Part shown: positions 17,887 to 27,273 of the stretch, piece by piece
Numbering within the stretch: position 1 is the first letter of the stretch
Layout: every line of letters starts with the position of its first letter
NCBI RefSeq assembly: GCF_020889785.1
Contig: NZ_JACMYK010000009.1
Coordinates: forward strand, 55,416 to 119,415
Direction: 5' to 3'
Origin: Bradyrhizobium acaciae
GTDB lineage: Bacteria; Pseudomonadota; Alphaproteobacteria; Rhizobiales; Xanthobacteraceae
DNA length: 64,000 nt
Made by a program: the position numbers and the translations under genes
The notes under the pieces: model-generated
Told to the model about the DNA's origin: nothing
The model's input: only the letters and a program-made list of their open reading frames with translations
The model's database searches: none

Positions 17887-19614
17887 ATGACTAAGACGCT
17901 GGGAGTCATTTCCGAACCGGAGCGGGCGCTGGAGGCCGTCTCGACGGGGGCTCTGTCCCCCGCAGAGGCCTTCGTGGCAATTCGCGGCTTTGTGAATTCT
18001 CAACCGAAGGATGCCGAGTTCCTGGAGGACGCCTACGAAGCGATCATGGAGCTCGTCTGGAGCCTTATCGCTAGTCGTGAGCGAGGCCCGCTGCTCGACC
18101 GCTGGGGCGACTTCGTCCTTAAGGTCAGGCAGCTTTTTCGTACCCGGAAGTCGCCGTTGGCCGAGCGCCTGACTTCTTTTGCCGACCTGCTCGAGCAGTC
18201 GAGCCGCTTCGCCGAGGTCCACTCGGTCGAAACCATGAAGGAACGGAAGCACGACGCCAGCATTCTGGAGTTGCTTCTCCGTCGATCAGGTCCGACGGAG
18301 CGCTCGCATCTGATCGAGACGCTGCGAATTGGAGAGTCGAACCTTTCGCGGGTGCTGCTGAACCTGATTTCGTCCGGACTGATTAAGAAGTCCACGAAGG
18401 GACGGGAAGTGCTTTTGGAGTTGACGTCGGAGGGACGGGATGCCGCGGCGAAGCTTCCGAAGAAAGTGGAGGATGTACCCTCCATCACCTCGATTTTCGA
18501 CAATCATGATGCTGTTCATACGTTAAAGACGCTTTGGCCCAAGACCGGCTGTGCGATCGCCATCACTGACGAGACGGCCGGCCTTGTCGATTGTGACACA
18601 ACTTTTGCGACGCTTCTCAAGGGCAGAGATGCCAGGCAATTGCGCGGTCAATCACTCTCGATTTTGCGAAAGAATTTCGGCGATCAGATTACCGGCTTGG
18701 ACGAAGTCGCTCCTGATGAAATCATAGTCTCCGATGGCAAAGTCTACAGAGTGGCAGAGTACGAGGAGGGCGATCGCTCCGTGTGGCTGGGTTTCGACGT
18801 GTCCGCGTATAAGCGGCGCATCGAAGAGGGGCGGCGCCGGGAAAAGCTGCTCTTGAAGGAGATAGAGACGCTGAAATCGAAGCAACCTTTGCCCGATCGC
18901 CCGTCACGACATGGCCTTCCTGTGGCTATCGTGCCTGATGATGCCACCCGCTTTGCACCTCTCTGGACGGCATTGTCGACATTGCGGCACGATATCCTTA
19001 CGCCGGTGAACTCGATCTTGAGCGTCAGTCTGCTGATGAAAGACAAGGAAAGGTGCCTTCGACGACCGGGATTTTATGAGGAGAGCGTCTCGGGAATCAC
19101 AATGCAGGCCCAGCACATCCGAGCGCTCGTCAGAGACTTGTTCAATGCAGGCGAGCTTCTTGAAAGCATGCCGGTCCATGCTCTCGATTCTTTTAGCCCT
19201 GCGGCGGTGGTCGACGACCTGCTTGAAACCGTCAAGTACACGAGCAGACACTCGAACTTGTCGTTTGCGACACCGCGAGTGGCCCAATCCATGGTCAAAA
19301 CCGACGAGCGCGTCTTTCGTGGCGTTTTTTTGCAGGCCGTTAGCGGATTCCTAGAGCTTCTGCCGGCGGGAGGAAACGTGAGCATCGAGGGAAGTATCGA
19401 AGACCGCGCCTTGAAGGTCCGGATCTCCACAGCAGCATCTGCATGGAATTTATCGGCGCTGCGAAACGAGCCGTCCGGCTTGATGATGTGCGGTTGGGCG
19501 GTCGAACATGCCGGCGGAAAGTTCGACTATAATCGTAGCACGCAAGACGGGATCTTCGCAGAGTTTCAATTGCCGGTGCAGCTTCGACCGCATGCGCGTT
19601 CCCGAATTCGGTAA
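17887..19614 (+). CDS. Winged-helix / PAS / histidine-kinase-like fusion protein
   Basis: A 575-residue multidomain protein. Residues 110-205 look like a MarR-type winged helix (ILELLLRRSGPTERSHLIET, VLLNLISSGLIKKSTKGREV, ELTSEGRDAA). A PAS-like segment follows (about 215-300), then a short coiled coil. An H-box-like motif lies in STLRHDILTPVNSILSVSLL (His about 366), as in HisKA domains. The ATPase region is degenerate: no clear N, G1 or G2 box, only a terminal HAGGKF...GIFAEFQLP echo of the kinase fold. Autophosphorylation is therefore doubtful; it may be a one-component sensor using a kinase scaffold. It follows the nitrilase-like gene by 104 bp and is probably co-transcribed. Confidence 0.75.
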   Translation: MTKTLGVISEPERALEAVSTGALSPAEAFVAIRGFVNSQPKDAEFLEDAYEAIMELVWSLIASRERGPLLDRWGDFVLKVRQLFRTRKSPLAERLTSFADLLEQSSRFAEVHSVETMKERKHDASILELLLRRSGPTERSHLIETLRIGESNLSRVLLNLISSGLIKKSTKGREVLLELTSEGRDAAAKLPKKVEDVPSITSIFDNHDAVHTLKTLWPKTGCAIAITDETAGLVDCDTTFATLLKGRDARQLRGQSLSILRKNFGDQITGLDEVAPDEIIVSDGKVYRVAEYEEGDRSVWLGFDVSAYKRRIEEGRRREKLLLKEIETLKSKQPLPDRPSRHGLPVAIVPDDATRFAPLWTALSTLRHDILTPVNSILSVSLLMKDKERCLRRPGFYEESVSGITMQAQHIRALVRDLFNAGELLESMPVHALDSFSPAAVVDDLLETVKYTSRHSNLSFATPRVAQSMVKTDERVFRGVFLQAVSGFLELLPAGGNVSIEGSIEDRALKVRISTAASAWNLSALRNEPSGLMMCGWAVEHAGGKFDYNRSTQDGIFAEFQLPVQLRPHARSRIR

Positions 19615-20098
19615 TCGGCGTTCTTATAATCAACGCTTCTGGGATCAGTTCGCAGGTACACGTGCGCTTCTCGCGTGTTCCTTCATTTGGCTGAAGCGAG
19701 GGCGGTGCTCTTCGCTTGATTCACGCCAGGTTTAAACGCATTTGGTCGTGCAGGGCGAGAGCGATACACTGGAAGCGGCACGCGGAAATGGGAAAGATGT
19801 TCGCAACAAAGAACGCCGCCGCCAATAAGCCTGCGAGGAGGGACCCGCGGTCCGCAACTCTGTCCGGACATCGGTCGTCGGTCCACTCTTCCTAGCGCTG
19901 CAGCAACGGATCGACCACCAACGGACGCCGGGCGAACCGTCGAGACAAGTCAGAAGTGCATCGGCGGTTGCTGAGTTGTATTCGCTTGAAAAATGCGCCA
20001 ACCACCCTCACCGATGCCGGATACGCTACGTGAAACAATCATGTTCAAGGCGTAATATACCTGGCCTTCGCTCCCGTCGTTTGCCCTGAGATAGCCAG
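19615..20098. other. Intergenic between convergent genes
   Basis: About 480 bp between the kinase-like gene (plus) and the WD40-ROC gene (minus). No supported gene, RNA or strong terminator hairpin was seen. Confidence 0.5.
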
Positions 20099-23000
20099 TC
20101 AAAGCTGAATATCGTAGTACGTTCTCTTCTCGGAGTCGTTCTTGCCAGGCCAGACCGCCCACCCCTCCCACGCGCCGCCGGCCCTCCGCAAACATCGGGT
20201 ATGAACTCGTACCTCACTCAATCTACGGGACACTTCCATCAGATTGTAGAGCCGCGGCGTCGATTCTGGCCGATCGTTGGCGGAAGCGCTGAACGAGCCG
20301 GCGCCTACAACGCAAAGCCGCGTACTAGGATGTATATAACCTACTGCCTCTGCACGGTCTTCGTGAACGTGACCATGAAGCGCCAACCGTACTCCTGAGT
20401 GCTTCAATTGTGAAAGAAACGCGTCGTCGACGATCTTTTCGTTACCTGTCGCAGGATGATGCCATACTCCTATCCGCAATGACGGACGACCGGTGCTGCT
20501 GTGACTTAGAACCGCTTCGGCGGTCCGGAGTCCTTCGGCAGGCGCGGATTTATGAATGCTCGATCTCTGCGGGAAATATTCGTCCAATTCCCAACAGGAA
20601 TTTAATGCGACAAACTGGATGCCGTCCTCAGGATAGAAAAAGTTCAGCGCCTGAGCCGCGGGCCCCAGCGGATAGGGTTGTTGCAACAGAGGATGGTAGA
20701 AATGCTCGGAGAAGTTTTTGAGCCGCTCGTCATAGTTTCGCTTTCGGACCAAGAACCCATCGCCCTGGGCAACAAATTCACCCGTCGCGAGATTGTTCGG
20801 TCGCTTTCTCTTAGGCACCCACTCATAGACATCCGCCTCCCAATTGATGTCGTGATTGCCCGGCACAAGAATGCATCGCTCGACGTTGAGTCCAAATTCC
20901 GCAATGATGTTGGACAAAAAGGCTCTGGCTTTTTCAAATTCCGACTGTTGAGCGCGATCGCTGACATCTCCCGAGACGACCAGATAGTCCAGCTTGTCGA
21001 TGCCCAAACCCGCTTTTTTTGACTTCAGATCGGCGCAGAGCGGCCCGACCCACTCATCGATGTCGGTCAGTGGGGTAAAGTGGAGATCGCTTAGGTGGAG
21101 GATACGAATTGGGTCAGTTCTGTTGCGCTTGGATAGCTTGGCCAGGTTTCGCTTCGTCCGAGCTACCGCTTCTGCCTTAGCTTTGCGGATGCGAGATCGA
21201 AGCGCCCACGTACTTCTTTCAACGTCGGGGCGCCGCTGCCGCGCCTGCTTTGCACCTTCGCTAATTCTTACCCGCCGATCGCAGATTGGACAGCCCACGT
21301 CGGGGTGGCCGTCGATGATACGCTTCCGCACGGTTGCTTCGTCGAATTGCTGGCCACACTGGCATGTGATCTCGATGTGCTCGAATATATCGACGCCATG
21401 CCTGGCAAGGTGCTCTTCTACGACGCTTATGAATAAGTCGCGAGTGTTGTCGGACACTTCGTCACCGACATAGACATCCAAATGAGCGAATCCTCGCTGC
21501 CGGGCAATCTTCCGAAGACCGCACGTACCTTGGTTCAGCTTGGTAAACTCAGCCCGATTATCCCAGAGTCGAACCGAACCGAACGAGTCACTCATCGTAA
21601 TCGCCGAAATCAGAGACGAGTAGATATTGTCTATCGCCCCCGAAAAATCGTAGTACAGCGACACCGAGTGCAGGAATTCGTCTTTCGAATCGACTTCCGT
21701 AGATACGAATAGCGATGGAAATATGAGCAGTCCTTCGTGCTCCAGGCAGATGCCATGCTCAACGAATAACTGTACTACCGATTCGATTACTATACGTTCC
21801 TGGGCTCTTTGTAGACGCTTGTCCGCAGGAATCCCGGGAAAGATCATACTATCTGCCATCAGGAGATCTTCGCGGATGGCCGGCACATTCCGTGGGTTGT
21901 TCTTCGCAGCCACCAGAATCGAGCCAGCGTAGATCTCAATCTGCTCGACTTGCAGCACAAGTGCCTGCTCGCCCGATGAAAGTCGCGTTACAGTTATCAC
22001 GCCCTGGAGGGCAAGCTGCGAGATAACGGTGGTTACGGCTGCCCCGTCGAATTCGGCCGACGCCACGGCCCGGACCCGATTATCAAGCTCCTTTCGAAGC
22101 AAAACCACTTCCTGTTTCGACCTTGCGTTCTCTATCTCGTCTCGGACAGTTTGAAATAGTAATGGACGCGACGTCCGCGCCAGGGACTTCCAGTCCAGAA
22201 TGCTTGAAAGCTGGACGCAAAGTTCTCTGACTCCTTGTCCAGTCTTCGCGCTGGTGGGAAAGTATCCGGCGAATTGTTGTTCGGTAATCAGGCGTTCAAG
22301 GCCGTGCCTGTCGATCACGTCTGAATGGACGTCAAGTTTTGTCCCGACAAGAAACCGCGTGGAGTGTCGTCCCTTGATCTGCTTTTCCAGGCGCTTGGCC
22401 CAACCCTCCGCTTCCTCGAAAGCAGTCCTTCCCCGCGTAGGGTCGAGAAGCACAAGAGCGGCAGTTGTGTCGTGCAGGAAGAGTTGATGAATGAGGCGAT
22501 ATTCGTCTTGGCCGCCCATATCCCACAGAACGACGTCTCGTTTCTCGTTTTGAGGAACTTCCTCGTCGGGATTCAACTGCCCTGGCTGCACCGGCCAGAA
22601 TCGCATGCCGTGCGTGGTGCCCGATTCCTCGTAACGGTTCTCGGCGATGCGCAGAGCGAGGCACGACTTGCCGACGTTGCTCTCGCCGACTAGAGCCACC
22701 TTTGCGCTGCAAAAGGTCTGAGTGTTCGTTCCTATCACAGCCGAAAGAGCATTCGTATCTATGTTGAATATATCGACGACGCCTCGCCGGTCGTCCGGAA
22801 CCGCTACAATGTTTCCCGGTCCGTGGACCGATATGCTGCCGCGCGCTCCTTTTCGAGGGGATGTGGTGGCCAGGACCGCTCCTCCCTCTACATCCCAAAA
22901 CTTTATCGAGCGGCCTTTGGATTCCGATACCAGGACCGTGTCGTTGACGGCAAACCCAGCCGACAACACCGAGTCAGTGTGTCCTTCCAACGTCAGAAGG

Positions 23001-23659
23001 TCCGTCAGAGAAGCGGACCCGACTAGAATGCTTCCGTTCCTGCTACCGGCGGCAAATTTTGACCTATCGCTCGACATCCCTACGGAGAACAATGGCTCGT
23101 GAAACTTGTAGCTGTACGCCAAACTAAGAGGCCCGCTTTCGCCGGTAGCGTGATCTGGCGCCGAAGACTTGAAGATAAGGCACGTGCCATCATTACAGAA
23201 TGCGAGGAGCCCATCCTCGTTTGTCCAAGCAAGCGCCATGACCTCGTCGCGATGCTCATGCACGGTCAAAGAGTCGAGCCGAACGACGGAAGTCAAAATG
23301 ATACGTCCATCTTCGCCGGCAGACGCGATTTCGCTACCGTCAGGGGAGTATGCGACGCTCCATGCACCGCCGGTGTGCTCCGCCACGAGCCAATTTTCTT
23401 TCGAAGCGAACGAGCACAGGATGACGTTTCCTCGATGTGTCGCCAGCGCTATCGCTTTTTCATCTGGGCTCCAGCTAATTTCTTGGACCGCTTCTCCAAC
23501 TTTCAGAGAATGTGCTAGGCGGCCGTTGCTTTCAAAGACATCAAGGTTGCCGTTTTGGACGCTCACGGCCAAGAAGCGCGCGCTAGGCGACCACGCGCAG
23601 CAATCAACAGGCGCCTCGCGCACTGAGATCGACCGTCTTATAGAAGCGAATCCTGGCAT
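20099..23659 (-). CDS. WD40-ROC GTPase-zinc ribbon-calcineurin phosphoesterase protein
   Basis: A very large protein (about 1186 residues). WD40 repeats fill residues 10-310 (WSPSARFLAVS, YSPDGSEIASAGEDGRI, EGHTDSVLSAGF). A Ras-like ROC GTPase follows: P-loop VGESNVGKSCL (about 325), switch WDMGGQDEYR and base motif GTKLD. A COR-like helical/winged region precedes a zinc-ribbon-like four-cysteine motif (CQCGQQFDEA, GCPICDRRV). The C-terminus is a metallophosphoesterase with LHLSDLHF, VVSGDVSDRA, LVPGNHDINW, VWHHPA and LHGHVHED, all metal ligands intact. The ATG at 23659 is chosen because a dyad at 23720 would put the transcript start after the upstream GTG at 23677. GTPase-gated phosphoesterases of this build occur in bacterial conflict systems; nuclease or nucleotide phosphodiesterase activity is inferred. 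Confidence 0.85.
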   Translation of the reverse strand: MPGFASIRRSISVREAPVDCCAWSPSARFLAVSVQNGNLDVFESNGRLAHSLKVGEAVQEISWSPDEKAIALATHRGNVILCSFASKENWLVAEHTGGAWSVAYSPDGSEIASAGEDGRIILTSVVRLDSLTVHEHRDEVMALAWTNEDGLLAFCNDGTCLIFKSSAPDHATGESGPLSLAYSYKFHEPLFSVGMSSDRSKFAAGSRNGSILVGSASLTDLLTLEGHTDSVLSAGFAVNDTVLVSESKGRSIKFWDVEGGAVLATTSPRKGARGSISVHGPGNIVAVPDDRRGVVDIFNIDTNALSAVIGTNTQTFCSAKVALVGESNVGKSCLALRIAENRYEESGTTHGMRFWPVQPGQLNPDEEVPQNEKRDVVLWDMGGQDEYRLIHQLFLHDTTAALVLLDPTRGRTAFEEAEGWAKRLEKQIKGRHSTRFLVGTKLDVHSDVIDRHGLERLITEQQFAGYFPTSAKTGQGVRELCVQLSSILDWKSLARTSRPLLFQTVRDEIENARSKQEVVLLRKELDNRVRAVASAEFDGAAVTTVISQLALQGVITVTRLSSGEQALVLQVEQIEIYAGSILVAAKNNPRNVPAIREDLLMADSMIFPGIPADKRLQRAQERIVIESVVQLFVEHGICLEHEGLLIFPSLFVSTEVDSKDEFLHSVSLYYDFSGAIDNIYSSLISAITMSDSFGSVRLWDNRAEFTKLNQGTCGLRKIARQRGFAHLDVYVGDEVSDNTRDLFISVVEEHLARHGVDIFEHIEITCQCGQQFDEATVRKRIIDGHPDVGCPICDRRVRISEGAKQARQRRPDVERSTWALRSRIRKAKAEAVARTKRNLAKLSKRNRTDPIRILHLSDLHFTPLTDIDEWVGPLCADLKSKKAGLGIDKLDYLVVSGDVSDRAQQSEFEKARAFLSNIIAEFGLNVERCILVPGNHDINWEADVYEWVPKRKRPNNLATGEFVAQGDGFLVRKRNYDERLKNFSEHFYHPLLQQPYPLGPAAQALNFFYPEDGIQFVALNSCWELDEYFPQRSSIHKSAPAEGLRTAEAVLSHSSTGRPSLRIGVWHHPATGNEKIVDDAFLSQLKHSGVRLALHGHVHEDRAEAVGYIHPSTRLCVVGAGSFSASANDRPESTPRLYNLMEVSRRLSEVRVHTRCLRRAGGAWEGWAVWPGKNDSEKRTYYDIQL

Positions 23660-23719
23660 GGAGGCGTACCACCGCACTACGACGGGAGCAGACGTAGCTG
23701 GAATTGAGACGATGTCGCA

Positions 23720-23735
23720 CTAGGGGATTCCCTAG
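23720..23735. promoter_or_regulatory. lux-box-like dyad CTAGGGGATTCCCTAG
   Basis: A 16-bp inverted repeat, 7 of 8 arm positions paired, immediately upstream of the WD40-ROC gene on the minus strand (61 bp from the preferred ATG). One of the best copies of the window-wide motif. Confidence 0.65.
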
Positions 23736-24681
23736 AGAGGCCATCCATTCAGATGGACGTCCCCCGCCGCCCAAACCTTGGGAAGCGAGCGTCAGAAGGT
23801 GCGCGTGCCAAAGTCGGCGATGGCTGGCGGCGAAAATGCCAACTGACAAAAATGAAATCTCGCCCATCAGCTTGCTGTGCGCCTGCCATTGGTTCGGCGC
23901 AGCGTCATTTGGCTAAAACAGGCAGATCGGGTTGTCTGCCGCAACACGCCGCGCCATCCAGGTGGCCCGCGGGCATTAGGCGGTTTTGGCTGTGAGTGGG
24001 CGACGACGCGACGTTACAGTCATCCTCGGCCATGATAAATAATCCGCCAGCGAGTGTTCGCGGGAACTCTAATTTGGACATCCGAGCCGGTCCCTGTTCC
24101 GTCCTTGCTTTCAGCTTCGGTTCAAACGGATCGTGGCGGAGTAGGCAAAGTGGTGCGGCTGCAAATCAGCAAGCTGCTCGACTTCGACATTTGCTTGCAC
24201 TGCAAATCAGGTTTTGACCTGACTTTCGCTTGAACAATCATTCCAACGGACCGCCCAAGAAGAAGGAAGGCACGTTGACGCAAATATACCGCTCGCGGTC
24301 AGGCACCACGCGCGAAGTGCGGTGCGAATCGACGAAGGCCTGACGGCCCAGCCTGGGCATCTTGAAAGAAGAGGGAGTAAACCAAATGTCCAGTGATACT
24401 ACGCTGCGGCGGTCGACCTTTATTCTAGTCGTCTCCGCTGGTCAGTTGGATGTAATGCCGGCTTCCATGCGCTCCCTCCATTTCGGGCCGCATGAGCCAC
24501 TACACCAACGGAAGAACGAGCGGTTCGCCGCACGGCGGCCGTAGATGACGTCCTGGAATTCCTAGGCCAAGCTCAATCGTTCCGGTCCGGACGAAATTGC
24601 ACGCGAGGTTTTGTCACTCCGGCCAACAGGGGAGCGCCGCTGGACCAAGTGTCTAATGGGCGCGAGAAGACAGACCGAACA
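23736..24681. other. Intergenic, no supported gene
   Basis: Nearly 1 kb with only short, mutually overlapping frames. A plus-strand frame at 24362-24544 (60 codons) has GGGAG before it but no similarity. A GC-rich palindrome GCCCAGCCTGGGC lies near 24350. The overall impression is decayed DNA. Confidence 0.45.
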
Positions 24682-25205
24682 TCAACGTTCGACCCAAACC
24701 GCGGGATGTGATCGATCCGCGATCCGATTTTCTCGCGCGTCCCTGAGCGGAGAAATTCGATCGCGCATGATTTCCAACATCTCGATCTTTTCTCCGAACG
24801 AGAGCGCGATGATGTCTCGTTGCCCTTCGGCCTTGCGCCGGAGGATGTCTGAGATGTCCGGATAGGTAGACTGATTGAGTTTAAAGGCTTGGGCCCGTCG
24901 ATGCATGGATTGGCGATCTCAAATCTATCACAGAAAGATTGCCACTTTGCCGTCAGGTTGTGCCTCTCCAAAACGCCGCGCAGGGATACAGGGTCAAAGT
25001 TGCCTGCCTCGATGAATTGGACAATACGAGCGTAGTCTTTGGCACGTCCGACGTCTAGGGCGGTCGCCATAAGGTGTTCTGCGCGCAGGATACGACACTG
25101 GATCGTGGTTTCCGAATTCACCCGCAATTCGGTGGTGACAGCCTCCCGAAGTCCCTCCTCATCGAGTGGCTTGGCCACCGGTAGGAACTGCACGGGCCAG
25201 CCGGA
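24682..25205 (-). pseudogene. Truncated nucleotidyltransferase (AbiEii-like) and partner remnant
   Basis: The stretch 25205 to about 24896 encodes only the C-terminal part of a nucleotidyltransferase: VQFLPVAKPLDEEGLREAV, LRAEHLMATALDVGRAKDYA, RIVQFIEAGNFDP, LERHNLTAKWQSFCDRF. This pattern is typical of AbiEii-type and related toxin nucleotidyltransferases; the catalytic N-terminus (GS...DxD) is absent. A shifted frame then encodes TYPDISDILRRKAEGQRDI and ALSFGEKIEMLEIMRDRI, a small-protein type often seen beside such enzymes. The loss of the 5' part and the change of frame indicate a dead toxin-antitoxin-like pair, although the small second gene (to 24682) could still be intact. Confidence 0.55.
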
Positions 25206-25734
25206 AACTCATAAAGAGACCGAACCGCTGCGGGGGAAGGCTTGCGTCTCGCATCCCGAGACGGACGAGCCTCTCTTCAAGGGAGCCAGTGCTAGTTTGG
25301 AGCATCTAGGCGGTCCGCGAACTCGTTGGGTCAAGTTTTCCGGAAGACCCGGTCTAGGTGGTGGCCGAGGACCTGGGCGCTTCTCGGCCCAATTCAAGAC
25401 CCACGGACGCGAACTGCTGAAATCAGGAAGTGCGGGCAGATCTATCCAGACGTTGTTTGTACAAAAAAGGCCGTGATGAAGCTGGCGCTGCATCTTGTAG
25501 AACTACTCCTACAGCCGGATAGCTCGCTGGAGCGCATCCGCCACGTTTTCAGACGTTAGCCAAGAACCCGCGGCGGCTCGGTTGCCATCGTCCGAAGCCG
25601 GTACTAGCAGCCGCACCGTTGCTGCTGGGACATGCGGCTCATCTACGAAGCGGCGCAAGCCATATTGAAATCGTCGCCGTTCTGACATGGTGCTTGGAAT
25701 ATTCCGGCCCGGTCTCCTATTGCCGTCCGTGAGG
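25206..25734. other. Intergenic, nothing recognised
   Basis: About 530 bp downstream of the MBL hydrolase gene. Frames on both strands lack family motifs and ribosome-binding sites. The missing 5' half of the nucleotidyltransferase was not found here. Confidence 0.45.
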
Positions 25735-27273
25735 TTAGATGCGCAGACGATATTCGATCGCCACCTTTCCCTCCTCATCCTCGATATCGAAGACGTCATC
25801 GAGGAAGCTTTCCCAGTCTGATCTCGACAATTCTCCAGCCTTGCCGGCTCGTTGGCGAGCCTCTGTGACGAGAAAGTCCTTATCCTTGTCTCCACGGATC
25901 ACGCGGCCGCCGGTCTTTTGCTCAAGCCGCTTGTTCAGTGAAGGAAAGGGCATATTCCACTTCTTTACGTCGCGCGCGAAGCGTTCGTCGACCGGTACAA
26001 AGGCGACCAGTCCGGGATGGTTCATTAGCTCCAATCCACGCTCGCGCAGCGTGGCATTATGACTGCCGTGATGGCCGACCTTGTAAACGACTGTTCGAGC
26101 AAGAAGTTTTTCGGCGGTCACGCTTCCTGGGTCGCTCTGCTTAGCCTCTGCAGGCCATACGTAGTCTCCCCATGACAGCCAACTGCCGACTTGAGCATCG
26201 CCAGGGAAAAGCAGCACCTTTTCACCCCGAAATTCGAAAGCTAGCGCAAGACTGGTGTTGTTGGTGTCCGAATCGAGTCTTAAGGCTAGCGTTTCGGCAG
26301 CGCCCAACCAGTCCGTTTCAATGCGTCGCCATTCTGCGTCCGGATCGTTGTATTTCGCTCGGGATCTACGGACCCCCTCACTACGAACGCCCGTTGCATC
26401 GTTTGCGATAAGTTCGCGCGTCGCGAACGGCATGCTAAGTTTGTACTGAGCCATGTCGACGCCCGCGACCGGCGACAGGGCCGCCACCAAGAACATGTCC
26501 ACCTCCGGACCATCTCCAGCGAGCTCGTAAACTTCCGGTTTCCGTTTACTCGGATGACTGCGCTTCAGCATCTTTTCATCGCGCGGCGGACCCAGCACAT
26601 AGACTGACAGCTCGTCGCTGTTCATCGGACGAATAACTGCTCCGCCGGGAGCAAGAAACTTCACGGTCTCGGCCTTGGCACGCAATTGATCCAGGATCGA
26701 CGTTGTACGTGTTGCTGCTGACAGCATACCCCCTGGTTGTTCTGCTCCAACAAAGGCCATCAGCCCTGTGAGGCCATCCAGTGGCATCGAAGCGGAAGAG
26801 GGCTCAAACTCCTCCTCCTCCGCGGCGTCTGGATCGAATTCAGGAGCGAGCAACGTTGTCAGAGCGTTGAAGCTACGATCGATCACTCTCATGGCCTGCT
26901 CACGTCCTTGGCGAAGGCGCCGCGCCTGTTCATCCCGACGATCCTCGGTCCACGCAAGCCAAAGTTCTCCGACGGAAATTGAGGCAAACTCCTCGGCGGC
27001 CTGCTCGAAGCCAGAAAGATGATCCCAATGTTCGTGAGTGACAATTAAAACGTCGATTTTATCAGCTTGCTTGCGGATGTCGCTCATGATGCGCTTTGCC
27101 CGGGAGGTGGCATTGGGCATTCCCTGCAGAATTCCGCAATCAATCAGGATATGAAACGCGCTCTCAGCTCGGGGAATCCGCAGCAGGAAACAATCGCCCA
27201 GGATGTCGCGATACATCCGGATTGCAATGCTTCCGGCCGTTAACTTCCCATTTTGGTCAACCATCGTGCTCAC
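25735..27273 (-). CDS. MBL-fold metallohydrolase, protease-MBL module 1
   Basis: A 512-residue metallo-beta-lactamase-fold protein of the ComEC-like branch. It begins with the GDCFLLRIPR...ILIDCG strand pair, carries the zinc motif VTHEHWDHLSGF (about residues 80-90), then the late motifs LLFPGDAQVGSWLSW and YKVGHHGSHNATLRE. An insertion of about 150 residues (acidic DAAEEEEFEP) separates the halves. The GTG start overlaps the stop of the upstream gluzincin gene (GTGA), so the two are coupled; an ATG three codons on is an alternative. A paralogue at 40.4 kb follows a homologous protease, so gluzincin plus MBL is a conserved pair. There are no membrane segments. Possible activities are nuclease or nucleotide/phosphodiester hydrolysis; the substrate is unknown. 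Confidence 0.85.
   Translation of the reverse strand: MSTMVDQNGKLTAGSIAIRMYRDILGDCFLLRIPRAESAFHILIDCGILQGMPNATSRAKRIMSDIRKQADKIDVLIVTHEHWDHLSGFEQAAEEFASISVGELWLAWTEDRRDEQARRLRQGREQAMRVIDRSFNALTTLLAPEFDPDAAEEEEFEPSSASMPLDGLTGLMAFVGAEQPGGMLSAATRTTSILDQLRAKAETVKFLAPGGAVIRPMNSDELSVYVLGPPRDEKMLKRSHPSKRKPEVYELAGDGPEVDMFLVAALSPVAGVDMAQYKLSMPFATRELIANDATGVRSEGVRRSRAKYNDPDAEWRRIETDWLGAAETLALRLDSDTNNTSLALAFEFRGEKVLLFPGDAQVGSWLSWGDYVWPAEAKQSDPGSVTAEKLLARTVVYKVGHHGSHNATLRERGLELMNHPGLVAFVPVDERFARDVKKWNMPFPSLNKRLEQKTGGRVIRGDKDKDFLVTEARQRAGKAGELSRSDWESFLDDVFDIEDEEGKVAIEYRLRI

Noticed and set aside
24552..24567. CTGGAATTCCTAGG palindrome resembling the lux-box-like dyads
   Set aside because: Arms are shorter and spacing differs; it lies at the 3' end of a pseudogene rather than before a gene.
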